DNA of 64,000 nucleotides, taken from Symploca sp. SIO3C6. GTDB lineage: Bacteria > Cyanobacteriota > Cyanobacteriia > Cyanobacteriales > Coleofasciculaceae. The notes under the pieces are model-generated. The model did not search any database. It saw nothing but the letters and a program-made list of their open reading frames with translations, and was not told where the DNA came from. Both the position numbers and the translations under genes were made by a program. Below, piece after piece: positions 43,327-52,494 of this stretch. The DNA is taken from assembly GCA_010692425.1 (NCBI GenBank), contig JAAHHJ010000022.1:1-64000 (forward strand), in the 5' to 3' direction. Each line of letters opens with the position of its first letter. Position 1 is the stretch's first letter.

Positions 43327-45201
43327 TCACTTACTAATAAACAAAGACCAATGACCAATTACCAGTTCATAACTGATCACCGTGGCAAGAACAGCGATAC
43401 CGAGTAAGATTGTCAGTACATAAAATTGTGACTTTCCTGAAACGTTATATTTCAAACTCTGACCACTAATAACTGCGACTAAACCAACTAAATTAACTGC
43501 TCCATCAACTATATAAAGGTCAATCCAGGCAGTAATCTTAGCAAGTAAACTGACGGTGAATACCACAGTTACACGGTAAAGCCTGTCTATGTAAAAGTCA
43601 TAGGCTAATAAGTCCTGTACGAATCTCACTGGCAGGCTAATGGATCTTGATCCTGTTCTAGGTAAGTAAATTAACGCCCCAACCATACAACCAATGCCAC
43701 CAGATATTACTAACAGTATTTCAGCTAATAGATTGTTGAGGTATTCGTAGTTAATTGGGGAGAGTAAATTGAGTTCCTTCATCAAAACTGGCATTAGCAG
43801 CACAATCACACTTAAGGCCACCATCGGCAATGCCATTGACCAAATTACCTCCGGTGTGCGCCTTGTCTTAGGCTGTGGTTTTCCTAAGAAAACCAGGCGA
43901 AACACACGGGTTAAACCGAAGGCAGTAACGCCGTTAACTAGGAAAAAAGTTACTACCTGCCAGGGATAAGTAACCCAAAAGGCTTTAACTGCCTCACCCA
44001 TCGCCCAAAAGCCTCCTAGGGGCAAAACTCCCAATACGCCAACGGTACCCACAACAAAAGCAGTTGTCGTCGCAGGCATCCGGGACCATAAACCACCCAT
44101 TTCGGTAAGATTTTGATTGCTAGTGACTTGAATTACAGAGCCAATACTCATAAACAGTAGTGCTTTGGCAACTGCATGGGCAAGGAGCAAAATTGCAGCA
44201 ATATCGGCTCTTCCTGTACCAATGGAAATAAAGACTAGACCAAGATAGGCGCTTGTGGAATGGGAGAGGGCTCGTTTAATATCAGTTTGGGCGATCGCTA
44301 CCAAAGAAGCACCAATAGCAGTTACTGTACCAATAACCACTAAAGTGGATAGGGTTAATGGCGACATTGCCAAAACTGGCAACAGTTTAATGAGTACATA
44401 AGTGCCAATACCTACCACCAAAGAATTCCGCAACACTGAAGCCGGGTTGGGACCTTCCATGGCTTCATCTAACCATAAATGTAGTGGGAACTGAGCGCAT
44501 TTGCCAATGGGGCCTGCAATTAAGGCTAATCCTAGTAAATTTGCTTGCCATGGCAGCAGGGGGTTAGTACCTGCCCACTCATACAAATCACTAAAATTTA
44601 AACTTCCTGCCATCGTCGCCAGTGCTACCACACCCATTAACAGCAAGATGTCTCCCACCCGCTTAGTTAAAAAAGCATCCCGTGCTGCCGTTACTACTAA
44701 AGGTTGAGCATACCAGAAGCCCACTAATAAATATGTCGATAGAGTCAGCATCTCCAGCAGGGCATAGGTAAGGAATAGGGAATCACTTAAAGCAATACCA
44801 ACCATTGCTCCCTCGAAAAATCCCAGTAGGGCAAAGAAACGAGCTAATGCCCAATCTTTTTCCATGTAGCCCAAGGCATAAAGTTGCGCCAACAAACTTA
44901 AACTGGTAATAGCCTCAACTGTACCAGTAGTAGTTGGTGATATTTCTAGTATCAGAGAAATATCTAAATCAGCAACTTGGAGCCAGTGAAACAGGAATTC
45001 TTGGGGGGGTTGATTCCAGGTCACAGATAGTAGTAACCAGCCATGAATAGATGCCAGAAGCGTCATCAACAGGTTAAAGTAAGCGGCTGGCCTTTGACCT
45101 GTACGACGAATCACACCTGTTGCCCAAGGGAGACTAACAATGGCTCCAATTAAACCGTAACAGGGCAGCCACCAACAGGTATGAGTGATAATTTCAGTCA
45201 T
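43327..45201 (-). CDS. ndhF4: NDH-1 subunit NdhF (CO2-uptake type, NdhF4-like)
   Basis: The 624-residue NdhF/NuoL-like subunit has about 15 TM helices: YALLEMLTLSTYLLVGFWYA, GPIGKCAQFPLHLWLDEAME with the family Lys, and GPNPASVLRNSLVVGIGTYV. It is first of the ndhF-ndhD-cup set and reads away from ccmK. In these complexes the NdhF3/F4 subunit forms the distal membrane arm that carries the Cup protein. The type-4 assignment rests on neighbourhood. Confidence 0.87.
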   Translation of the reverse strand: MTEIITHTCWWLPCYGLIGAIVSLPWATGVIRRTGQRPAAYFNLLMTLLASIHGWLLLSVTWNQPPQEFLFHWLQVADLDISLILEISPTTTGTVEAITSLSLLAQLYALGYMEKDWALARFFALLGFFEGAMVGIALSDSLFLTYALLEMLTLSTYLLVGFWYAQPLVVTAARDAFLTKRVGDILLLMGVVALATMAGSLNFSDLYEWAGTNPLLPWQANLLGLALIAGPIGKCAQFPLHLWLDEAMEGPNPASVLRNSLVVGIGTYVLIKLLPVLAMSPLTLSTLVVIGTVTAIGASLVAIAQTDIKRALSHSTSAYLGLVFISIGTGRADIAAILLLAHAVAKALLFMSIGSVIQVTSNQNLTEMGGLWSRMPATTTAFVVGTVGVLGVLPLGGFWAMGEAVKAFWVTYPWQVVTFFLVNGVTAFGLTRVFRLVFLGKPQPKTRRTPEVIWSMALPMVALSVIVLLMPVLMKELNLLSPINYEYLNNLLAEILLVISGGIGCMVGALIYLPRTGSRSISLPVRFVQDLLAYDFYIDRLYRVTVVFTVSLLAKITAWIDLYIVDGAVNLVGLVAVISGQSLKYNVSGKSQFYVLTILLGIAVLATVISYELVIGHWSLFISK

Positions 45202-45881
45202 AAATTTATTAGCCTCATCATCTTAACAGTTGCATAAAATTGTGTCATTTTAACTAGTAGATGCTTGACAAAAAATAGTGATTGTTATCGTAGGATCAAG
45301 TTTTTAAATTGGTGTTGCTTAATTCTTTTTTTGGGGGGATGTTGACTTGATTATTTAATCTGTTTGCAGATCAAAAACCTGGGCGTATTCATCTGTAATT
45401 TTCCTTCTTGGCTTTGCTTAAGTGCTATCCATAAGACGATCCCTATGAAATTAGTCAACATAAACTTATGAACTTAAGGTATGTAACTCTTGTAGCGGCA
45501 ATGGTAACAGCCAAGCATTCCCCAAAGTACCTTGAGGCTGTCTAGGGAGGTGCAGCTGTGACAAGTTGCCAGTAAGAGTAATCTTACTTATGGAAAAGTT
45601 ATAAAAAAATTATAAAACAAAAGCAACCATTCTCGAAAACGGTTAATTTTCATTAAATCATCTAGCTGATGAACACTAATGTTTAAGTTTCCTAAAGCTA
45701 TTCATTAAGAAGTATTATGATAATTTATATTGTCAAATATGCCAAGCTTCTCTATGCTTGATTTGGCTCTAGGTTTAACAGAGCCTTCTCAGGCTGCAAA
45801 ACGGGCGTCCTCGCCCTGGTTTTTGCGTCGAAACTGAATTTATGCCCTTGTAGGTGACTAATCCACTAGGAGAAAAGCTCA
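45202..45881. promoter_or_regulatory. divergent ndhF4-ccmK regulatory region with leader hairpins
   Basis: This 680-bp gene-free region must hold both promoters. Near ccmK are three dyads: GCCAAGC...GCTTGATTTGGC (45741-45766), GGCTCT...AGAGCC (45765-45785), and GGGCG-TCCT-CGCCC (45803-45816). The last is nested in GCAAAAC...GTTTTTGC, and its 3' arm carries a T-run, so it looks like an intrinsic terminator/attenuator about 60 bp before the ccmK start. AGGAG precedes the ccmK ATG. No gene is seen. Confidence 0.45.
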
Positions 45882-46193
45882 ATGTCAATCGCTGTCGGAA
45901 TGGTAGAAACTTTAGGCTTCCCCGCTGTTGTTGAAGCAGCAGACTCAATGGTCAAAGCTGCCCGTGTTACACTTGTAGGTTATGAGAAGATTGGTAGCGG
46001 TCGCGTCACCGTGATTGTCCGGGGAGATGTCTCGGAAGTGCAAGCTTCAGTAGCTGCTGGTGTTGAATCTGCCAAACGGGTGAACGGTGGTGAAGTATTA
46101 TCAACCCACATTATCGCTCGTCCCCACGAGAACTTGGAATACGTATTGCCAATTTCTTATAGCGAGGCTGTCGAACAGTTCCGTTCCTATTAA
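45882..46193 (+). CDS. ccmK1: carboxysome shell hexamer protein CcmK (first copy)
   Basis: The 103-residue BMC-H shell protein forms flat hexamers with a central pore that let bicarbonate and RuBP pass. Single BMC domain: [40 protein letters not shown] and the pore-lining stretch, then [18 protein letters not shown] 45882 with AGGAG 8-12 bases upstream. It starts the ccmKKLMN operon and is very similar to the next gene. Confidence 0.96.
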   Translation: MSIAVGMVETLGFPAVVEAADSMVKAARVTLVGYEKIGSGRVTVIVRGDVSEVQASVAAGVESAKRVNGGEVLSTHIIARPHENLEYVLPISYSEAVEQFRSY

Positions 46194-46286
46194 AGGGAAT
46201 TGATCATTCTGAGTCCGGTTGACCTCATTAGGTTGGTCATTACCAACATGCACAACATAAGATAGATATTTTTGGGAGTAAGACTC

Positions 46287-46631
46287 ATGTCAATCGCCGT
46301 CGGAATGGTGGAAACCCTAGGATTCCCTGCTGTCGTTGAAGCAGCAGACGCAATGGTTAAAGCCGCCCGCGTTACCCTTGTGGGTTACGAAAAAATTGGT
46401 AGTGGTCGCGTAACTGTTATTGTCCGTGGAGACGTCTCGGAAGTACAAGCTTCGGTATCAGCTGGGGTAGATGGTGTCAAGCAGCGGGTACAGGGGGGTC
46501 AGGTCTTATCAACCCACATTATTGCTCGTCCCCATGAAAACCTGGAGTACGTCCTGCCAATTCGCTACACAGAAGATGTTGAGCAATTCCGCGAGAGCAC
46601 CACTGCTATCCGCGCCATCAATCGCCCCTAG
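46287..46631 (+). CDS. ccmK2: carboxysome shell hexamer protein CcmK (second copy)
   Basis: This 114-residue BMC-H protein is nearly identical to the upstream CcmK over the first 70 residues, with a longer C-terminus ([19 protein letters not shown]) like CcmK2 proteins. ATG 46287 is chosen: GGGAG lies 8-12 bases upstream, and the N-terminus then matches its paralogue exactly. A TTG at 46272 extends the frame needlessly. It arose by tandem duplication. Confidence 0.95.
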   Translation: MSIAVGMVETLGFPAVVEAADAMVKAARVTLVGYEKIGSGRVTVIVRGDVSEVQASVSAGVDGVKQRVQGGQVLSTHIIARPHENLEYVLPIRYTEDVEQFRESTTAIRAINRP

Positions 46632-46641
46632 TATATAGTCA

Positions 46642-46944
46642 ATGCAAATTGCTAAAGTCCGCGGCACAGTTGTTAGCACCCTGAAAGAACCCAGTCTCAG
46701 AGGTGTTAAATTCCTGTTATTGCAATTTTTAGATCAGGAAGGAGAGCTTCTACCCCAGTATGAGGTAGCAGCCGATAGTGTCGGTGCAGGCATTGATGAG
46801 TGGGTTCTGGTCAGCCGTGGCAGTGCTGCCCGTCAAGTGGGTGAGAATACTCAGCGCCCCCTAGATGCTATGGTAGTAGGGATTATTGATACAGTTAGTG
46901 TCGATAATCACATTCTCTACAGCAAGAAAGGCCAGTATCGCTAG
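46642..46944 (+). CDS. ccmL: carboxysome vertex pentamer protein CcmL
   Basis: The 100-residue BMC-P protein caps the twelve vertices of the icosahedral shell. It has IAKVRGTVVSTLKEPSLRGV, FLLLQFLDQEGEL, DSVGAGIDEWVLVSRGSAAR and MVVGIIDTVSVD, all typical. It starts 10 bp after ccmK2. Length is normal. Confidence 0.96.
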   Translation: MQIAKVRGTVVSTLKEPSLRGVKFLLLQFLDQEGELLPQYEVAADSVGAGIDEWVLVSRGSAARQVGENTQRPLDAMVVGIIDTVSVDNHILYSKKGQYR

Positions 46945-47133
46945 TAATTGGCGGCGGTGGCAGCTTGCCACCGGAAGAAAGCTCAAAAGCTTCACTTTCT
47001 ACTCAAAAGTTTCGACAGATTGACTCTAGGCAGGTTTTCTTTCCCGGTGAGAGAGGACTATTTCCCACCTGCTAAGTTCCAGGGCTGCAACTAATCGCAG
47101 TGTATAGCTTGTTCAGATAGGAGGAAGGCATCT

Positions 47134-48840
47134 ATGGCAGTCCGCAGCTACGCGGCTCCACCGACCCCTTGGTCGACAGATTTGGCAGAGCCGACAATTC
47201 ACGAAACTGCCTATGTACATTCTTTTTCTAACATTATTGGAGATGTATTCATCGGTCCGAAGGTATTGATTGCCCCGAGTACATCAATTCGAGCCGACGA
47301 AGGAAAACCTTTTTATATTGGGGCAGGTAGCAATATTCAAGACGGTGTCGTGATTCACGGCCTCGAAAAAGGTAGGGTGGTAGGAGATGACCAGCAGGAA
47401 TACTCTGTCTGGATTGGCGAGAATGCTTCTATTACCCACATGAGTCTGATTCACGGCCCAGCTTATGTTGGGGATGATAGTTTTATTGGCTTTCGTTCCA
47501 CAGTGTTTAACGCCAGGGTTGGCAAGGGCTGTATTGTGATGATGCACGCTCTGGTTCAGGATGTAGAAATTCCACCAGGCAAGTACGTTCCTTCAGGAGC
47601 AATTATTACTAATCAGCAGCAAGCTGACCGACTCCCGGATGTCCAGGATCAGGACATGAAATTTGCTCACCATGTGGTAGAAATTAACGAGGCTTTGCGG
47701 TCAGGCTATCAATGTGCCGAGGATGATTCGTGCCTGATTTCTGTCCGCGAAGAGATAGCCCAGCAACCTGCTGCTAATGGCAACCAGCGCTCTTATAGTT
47801 CTAGTAATTCCTATAGTTCCATGTCTACGAGTGTGAGATTAAGTTCAGACCTCCAACAACAGGTTCGTCAGCTGTTATCCCAAGGCTATCGTATTGGTGC
47901 TGAGTATGCTGATGAACGCCGCTTCCGTACCTCTTCCTGGAAGAGCGCCCCCTCGATTCAATCGGATCGGGAATCGGAAGTGATCAACGCCTTGTCAGCT
48001 TGTTTGGAAGAACATGCTGGGGAGTATGTACGACTAATTGGCATTGATACCAAGGCTAAACGTCGGACTTTCGAGGAAATTATCCAAAAACCGGGGGACA
48101 AGGTTGCTAAGTCTACTGGCAAATCTTTTGCTCCCAGCAAGACTTATGGGACTCGCTCATCTAGCAGTAGTAGCACAGTTGAGGTATCGAGTACGGGATT
48201 AAGCCCAGAAATTCAACAAAAGATTAGTCAGCTGTTAGCCCAAGGTTATCGTATTGGTGCTGAGTATGCCGATGAGCGTCGCTTCCGCACCTCTTCCTGG
48301 AAGAGTGCTCCCTCAATTCAATCGGATCGGGAATCGGAAGTATTAGGCGCATTGGAAGATTGCCTGTTAGAACACGCTGGGGAGTATGTGCGGCTAATTG
48401 GGATTGACACCAAGGTTAAACGTCGGGTTTTGGAGGAAATTATCCAAAAACCTGGTCAAAAGCCTGTTGCTAGCGCCAAGTCCTCTGGGGGAAATGGTAC
48501 TGGCAGCCAGCCCTCTAGCTACAGTTTGCGGAAGGCAGCACCTTCTCAATCCTACAACTCCAACAGCCATAACGCATCCTTGAGTCCAGAAACCATTGAA
48601 CAGGTGCGTCAGCTCTTGTCTCAAGGTTACAAAATTGGTACTGAGCACGCCAATAAACGCCGCTTCCGCACCTCTTCCTGGCAAACTTGTTCCCCGATTG
48701 AATCCTCTCGGGAGTCGGAAGTGCTTGAGGCTCTAGAAGGCTGCATTGCTGAGCATAACAATGAGTATGTGCGCATGATTGGCATTGATACCAAAGCTAA
48801 ACGGCGTGTTCTCGAGACGATCATTCAAAAGCCTAACTGA
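47134..48840 (+). CDS. ccmM: carboxysome scaffold CcmM (gamma-CA domain plus three RbcS-like repeats)
   Basis: The 568-residue protein organises RuBisCO in beta-carboxysomes. Residues 1-200 form a left-handed beta-helix gamma-carbonic anhydrase-like domain ([51 protein letters not shown]). Three RbcS-like (SSUL) modules follow at about 235-315, 355-435 and 485-567, each with QGY(R/K)[10 protein letters not shown] and EYVR(L/M)IGIDTKxKRR. Ser/Asn-rich linkers join them. The short M35-type product would need an internal start before the first module. ATG 47821 ([10 protein letters not shown]) is a candidate, but no clear ribosome binding site precedes it. GGAGG precedes the main ATG. Confidence 0.96.
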   Translation: MAVRSYAAPPTPWSTDLAEPTIHETAYVHSFSNIIGDVFIGPKVLIAPSTSIRADEGKPFYIGAGSNIQDGVVIHGLEKGRVVGDDQQEYSVWIGENASITHMSLIHGPAYVGDDSFIGFRSTVFNARVGKGCIVMMHALVQDVEIPPGKYVPSGAIITNQQQADRLPDVQDQDMKFAHHVVEINEALRSGYQCAEDDSCLISVREEIAQQPAANGNQRSYSSSNSYSSMSTSVRLSSDLQQQVRQLLSQGYRIGAEYADERRFRTSSWKSAPSIQSDRESEVINALSACLEEHAGEYVRLIGIDTKAKRRTFEEIIQKPGDKVAKSTGKSFAPSKTYGTRSSSSSSTVEVSSTGLSPEIQQKISQLLAQGYRIGAEYADERRFRTSSWKSAPSIQSDRESEVLGALEDCLLEHAGEYVRLIGIDTKVKRRVLEEIIQKPGQKPVASAKSSGGNGTGSQPSSYSLRKAAPSQSYNSNSHNASLSPETIEQVRQLLSQGYKIGTEHANKRRFRTSSWQTCSPIESSRESEVLEALEGCIAEHNNEYVRMIGIDTKAKRRVLETIIQKPN

Positions 48841-48862
48841 AGAGTTATTAGCTTTGAGCCTC

Positions 48863-48894
48863 GAGTTGTTAGAGCCTTAAGGCTCTAACAACTC
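48863..48894. terminator. 32-bp perfect palindrome between ccmM and ccmN
   Basis: GAGTTGTTAGAGCC, the centre TTAA, and GGCTCTAACAACTC form a perfect 14-bp stem (16 if the centre is counted), 22 bases after the ccmM stop and 45-57 bases before ccmN. CTTTTTGAAC follows about 13 bases later. It probably attenuates transcription or protects the ccmM message, lowering ccmN relative to ccmM. Confidence 0.6.
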
Positions 48895-48938
48895 CTCAGC
48901 TAGTAACTTTTTGAACTTTACCAGATACAAAAAGCTAT

Positions 48939-49640
48939 GTGCCCAAAAGAATGCATTCGCCGACACTGCCATTAGTCTGTAACTCCCCTGTACATTTCCA
49001 AGGTGATGTCAGAATTGATCCTAGTGCCTGCATTGCCGCAGGAGTAGTGTTACGAGCAGATCCAGACAGTCAAATTACTATTGCCGCTGGTGTCTGTATT
49101 GGTATGGGTTCAATTTTTCATGCTCACCAAGGTATTTTGGAAGTGGAAGCAGGTGCGACTGTGGGGGCTGGTGTTCTGGTAGTTGGCAAGGGTAAAATTG
49201 GTTCCAATGCCTGTATTGGTGCGCTGACGACGATTTGGAACTCTTCGATCGACGCCTGGCAAGTAGTGCCACCTGCTTCTTTAATCGGAGATAAGGGTCG
49301 TGAAATTGCGGAAATCTCTGAACCAGCTACCAGTACCCCAGTAGATAATCTCCCAGAAGTAAACCTAGATTCTACTAGTACTGCTAGTGATAGTAGCGAT
49401 AGTAACTCTAGTGAGGATACTCTTAACGGTCAAGTGACGTCAAACCAAGCCGTGGCACCTGCACCTAACAATCCTAACAATACTGATGAGGAACAACCCC
49501 CCATCGAGTCAACACAATCGTCTTCTGAGCCAAATAATAGCTCTGTTCACGGTCAAAATAGCCTCAACCGACTTCTCAAAACTCTGTTTCCCTACAATAG
49601 TCAATACCTAAATCTGCCATCACCACCTGAAGATGATTAG
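48939..49640 (+). CDS. ccmN: carboxysome adaptor CcmN
   Basis: This 233-residue protein bridges CcmM and the shell. The N-terminal beta-helix of hexapeptide repeats (FQGDVRIDPSACIAAGVVLR, IGMGSIFHAHQGILEVEAGA) binds CcmM. A long Ser/Asn/Thr-rich linker follows. The last 30 residues carry the encapsulation peptide (QNSLNRLLKTLFPYNSQYLN) that binds CcmK. The frame can start at GTG 48939 or ATG 48951 (MHSPTLPLVC); the latter fits the family better. Confidence 0.93.
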   Translation: MPKRMHSPTLPLVCNSPVHFQGDVRIDPSACIAAGVVLRADPDSQITIAAGVCIGMGSIFHAHQGILEVEAGATVGAGVLVVGKGKIGSNACIGALTTIWNSSIDAWQVVPPASLIGDKGREIAEISEPATSTPVDNLPEVNLDSTSTASDSSDSNSSEDTLNGQVTSNQAVAPAPNNPNNTDEEQPPIESTQSSSEPNNSSVHGQNSLNRLLKTLFPYNSQYLNLPSPPEDD

Positions 49641-49834
49641 CTAGTTGGGATGTGGGGAGTTATCTAAATTTGAGGTCAAAGGGGAGTAATTAAGATCAGC
49701 GTTTTAAGCTCTCGCTATGCCCGATAGCCAAGCGTGACCAAAAATATGGGATTCAAGCCCCGTTCTTCTAGGACGGCTTTTTAGGGGAATAATCTTGATA
49801 AACCATCTGGACGATTTGTCGAAGTAGGTGTAAA

Positions 49835-51055
49835 ATGAGACATAAGGAGGTGATACAAGTGTTTAATCTGGTCTACGAATTCAAGCTCAAGCCAACAAAA
49901 GCACAAGTTGTGCAGTTTGAAGACTGGCTAGAGCAATGTCGTAAAGTCTATAACTATGCCTTGGCTGAGCGAAAAGACTGGTACAAGTCTCGTAGTTGCC
50001 GGATTGATGCTTGTTCACTCCGTTGTGAGTACATCATCCCGCCTGAAGCCAAACGTCCCAACTACGCTAGTCAATGCAAGGGATTAACAGCAGCCCGTAA
50101 GGCAATTGATCAACTTAGAGCAGTTCAAGTGCATGTTCTACAGCAAACTCTTAAACGTCTTGAAATTGCTTTTGTCAGCATGTGGGAGCAAGGACATGGT
50201 TTTCCTAGGTTTAAAAAGCCAGGACAGATGCGTTCTTTTGTCTTTCCACAGCTAGGGGTTAATCCTCTCAAGGGTAACGCTGTTAAACTACCTAAAACGG
50301 GCTGGGTAAAGTTCCGCCAATCACGCCCAATACCAGATGATTGCAAGGTGAAGCAGGCGCGAATTGTTAAGCGTGCTAGTGGCTGGTACGTGATGCTAAC
50401 TCTGCAATGGGATTTAGATGTACCTCAAGTTATGCCTCACGGCGAGGCAATAGGAATAGATGTAGGAATTAAGCACTTTGCCGCTGTCTCTAACGGTAGA
50501 TTGTTTCCTAATCCAAGGTCTTTCAAAAGACTCCAAAGCAAGCTTAAATTGCTGCAGGTGAGGGTAACTAGAAAACGCCTAGGAAGCAATAACCGGAAGA
50601 AGGCACAAGCCAAAGTATCAAGGTTGCATGAAAGGATTAAAGACACACGCAAGCAATACCACTGGAAAATAGCCCATAATCTCTGTGATTTGGCAGGAAT
50701 GGTATTTGCAGAAGACTTGAATCTCAAAGCACTAGCTAAAGGCATCTTAGCCAAGCACTGCCTAGATGCTGGCTGGGGGCAATTCCTGCAAATACTAGAG
50801 CAGTGCTGTTTCAAGCGTGGGGTCTATTTCCAAAAGGTAGACAGTAAAAAAACATCTCAAATATGCCCCAACTGTCTAACCGAGACTGGAAAGAAAACTC
50901 TGGCAGAAAGAACACATCATTGCAACCATTGCGGCTACACCACGGATAGAGATGTGGCAGCCGCTCAAGTAGTCGCTATACGCGGACTTGCAGCCGTGGG
51001 ACACACGGTTAAGATGCTTAGTGAGGGTAAATTCGTTGGAATCCCGGCGACCTAA
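49835..51055 (+). CDS. tnpB: TnpB RNA-guided endonuclease (IS200/IS605 OrfB)
   Basis: The 406-residue protein is a full-length TnpB, the ancestor-type nuclease of Cas12 that cuts DNA using an omegaRNA from the element's right end. N-terminal WED/REC part: YEFKLKPTKAQVVQFEDWLE and CRKVYNYALAERKDWY. RuvC residues are all present: Asp209 in IGIDVGIKHFA, Glu293 in VFAEDLNLKAL, Asp373 in YTTDRDVAAAQ. The zinc finger is CPNC...CNHC. It appears catalytically intact. GGAGG stands 2-8 bases before an alternative GTG at 49859 (VFNLVYEFK), which may be the real start. The stop codon overlaps the right-end hairpin region that encodes the RNA. Confidence 0.94.
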   Translation: MRHKEVIQVFNLVYEFKLKPTKAQVVQFEDWLEQCRKVYNYALAERKDWYKSRSCRIDACSLRCEYIIPPEAKRPNYASQCKGLTAARKAIDQLRAVQVHVLQQTLKRLEIAFVSMWEQGHGFPRFKKPGQMRSFVFPQLGVNPLKGNAVKLPKTGWVKFRQSRPIPDDCKVKQARIVKRASGWYVMLTLQWDLDVPQVMPHGEAIGIDVGIKHFAAVSNGRLFPNPRSFKRLQSKLKLLQVRVTRKRLGSNNRKKAQAKVSRLHERIKDTRKQYHWKIAHNLCDLAGMVFAEDLNLKALAKGILAKHCLDAGWGQFLQILEQCCFKRGVYFQKVDSKKTSQICPNCLTETGKKTLAERTHHCNHCGYTTDRDVAAAQVVAIRGLAAVGHTVKMLSEGKFVGIPAT

Positions 51056-51089
51056 GAATCCCCGTCGCTCTACTCGCGGGGAGTGTCAA
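51053..51089 (+). ncRNA. predicted 3' end of omegaRNA / right-end hairpin
   Basis: AAGAATCCCCGTCGCTC and TACTCGCGGGGAGTGTCAA form the terminal hairpin. In TnpB systems the scaffold RNA extends from within the tnpB 3' end to this point, and the next 16-20 bases (starting ATGCCTAGCTTC) act as the guide. Only the hairpin is seen directly. Confidence 0.5.
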
Positions 51090-51234
51090 ATGCCTAGCTT
51101 CATCGGGCTATTAGTCCGTAGGACTTAATGCCAGGATACACGGACTCCCTCCAAGTTAGATTAATAGGCTCATTTGCAAAGCATGGTCGAAGAGCATTGC
51201 CTATTAATTTAAAAATCGATATTTGTGGTTTATT

Positions 51235-51303
51235 AGACATCTCCAATAATTATGCTATAACCCTTATACTGCCGTTCCCAAATCGAGGTTTCTGGAGATG
51301 TCT
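51235..51303 (-). mobile_element. 69-bp MITE, copy 2 (inverted relative to copy 1)
   Basis: AGACATCTCC and GGAGATGTCT ends, 69 bp, nearly identical to the reverse complement of 7101-7169 (about 6-7 differences in the middle). It sits in the 456-bp space between tnpB and modA, which also has an AGTCC-GTA-GGACT hairpin near 51113. No gene is seen there. Confidence 0.75.
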
Positions 51304-51616
51304 ATTCAATAAATCTTCTACAACTAAAGACTGCAACATTACAATTTTCAACAATTGGCAAAGCTAGTGGTAATCGCTGTACCGCCGATTGAGATACAAG
51401 AATAGTTTGGCAAATTAAAATACGAGATTCAAAAAATTATCAAAGTGTGCTAAAATTTGTGCTATTAAGAATTAATAGCGTGACCCCAATAGTTATTTAG
51501 TCATTTAGTTATTGCTAAATATCTCCACAAAACTATTAGGATTGCAGCAATTTTACAGACAAGTTGAGTACACTAGCCTAAGTACAAATACAGGCAAGAG
51601 TCTTTCCTTGAGATTA

Positions 51617-52471
51617 ATGCTAAACTTCGTTCAAGAAAAAAGTTTAGGTTCTTTAGGCTTGTCTACCAAAATCTCATCAATAAGACCACTAGGAGCAGTA
51701 TTTGTCTTCTCTCTATTGCTAGGAGCTTGTAGTCCAACTAACAATTCTCCTACTGCTCAATCTCAACAAAAAACTGCAGATTTGATCATCTCAGCTGCTA
51801 ATAGTATTGTTGACCCGATCCGGGAAATTGAGGAGCTCTACGAACAACAGAAACCTGAGGTTAACGTTATTCTGAATTTAGCCAATTCCGGTGCCTTACA
51901 GCAGCAGATTGAGCAAGGCGCTCCTGCTGATGTCTTTATTTCTTCAGCAGCGGATAAGATGGATCGGCTAGAGAGTAAACAACTGTTGCTCTCAGGAAGC
52001 CGTAAGAATTTGCTTCAGAATAAAGTAGCATTAATTGTAGCAAGTGATAGCAGTGTGTCTAGCTTCCAGGATTTAACTGACGATGAAGTTGAGCGTATCT
52101 CTATTGGGGAGCCAACCTCTTCACCTATTGGAAGCTATAGTGTTGAAGTTTTTAAATCGCAGAAAATTAATGAACAAATAAAGCCCAAACTTGTATTTGG
52201 AAAACATTCCCGACAGGTACTTGAATACGTCAGGAATGGTAGTGCTGATGCTGGGGTTACTTTTACTACAGATGTAAAGCCTAAAAATCAGCAAATCAAA
52301 ATTGCTGCTGTTGCTGAGTCATCTGATCACTCCCAGATATTTTACCCGACTGCTGTGATTAAGTCTAGCGAGAACCAGGAAGCGGCACAAGAATTTATCG
52401 ACTTTCTTTTTACCAAAGAAGCTGGTGGTGTTTTCACTAAATACGGTTTCATTCATCTCGGAGAAAACTAG
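51617..52471 (+). CDS. modA: molybdate ABC transporter substrate-binding lipoprotein
   Basis: This 284-residue periplasmic binding protein has a lipoprotein signal ending LLLGACS (lipobox Cys) and the ModA fold: LIISAANSIVDPIREIEELY, VILNLANSGALQQQIEQGAP, ADVFISSAADKMDRL, VTFTTDV and FYPTAVIKSSEN. ATG 51617 puts a normal-length signal peptide before the lipobox; the frame extends 35 codons further upstream without reason. modBC starts 23 bp downstream, so it is an operon delivering molybdate for nitrate reductase and other Mo enzymes. Confidence 0.9.
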   Translation: MLNFVQEKSLGSLGLSTKISSIRPLGAVFVFSLLLGACSPTNNSPTAQSQQKTADLIISAANSIVDPIREIEELYEQQKPEVNVILNLANSGALQQQIEQGAPADVFISSAADKMDRLESKQLLLSGSRKNLLQNKVALIVASDSSVSSFQDLTDDEVERISIGEPTSSPIGSYSVEVFKSQKINEQIKPKLVFGKHSRQVLEYVRNGSADAGVTFTTDVKPKNQQIKIAAVAESSDHSQIFYPTAVIKSSENQEAAQEFIDFLFTKEAGGVFTKYGFIHLGEN

Positions 52472-52494
52472 TCACTAGCAAAGGTTGCAAGTAA

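Larger units (their letters stand above)
49740..51089 (+). mobile_element. IS200/IS605-group element with tnpB only (IS1341 type)
   Basis: A left-end hairpin (CCGTTCTTCTAGGACGG at 49760-49776, extended by AAGCC/GGCTT) precedes tnpB. The right end at 51053-51089 is AAGAATCCCCGTCGCTC...CGCGGGGAGTGTCAA. No tnpA (Y1 transposase) is present, so movement would need TnpA in trans. The left boundary is approximate. It is inserted just after the ccm operon. Confidence 0.75.
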
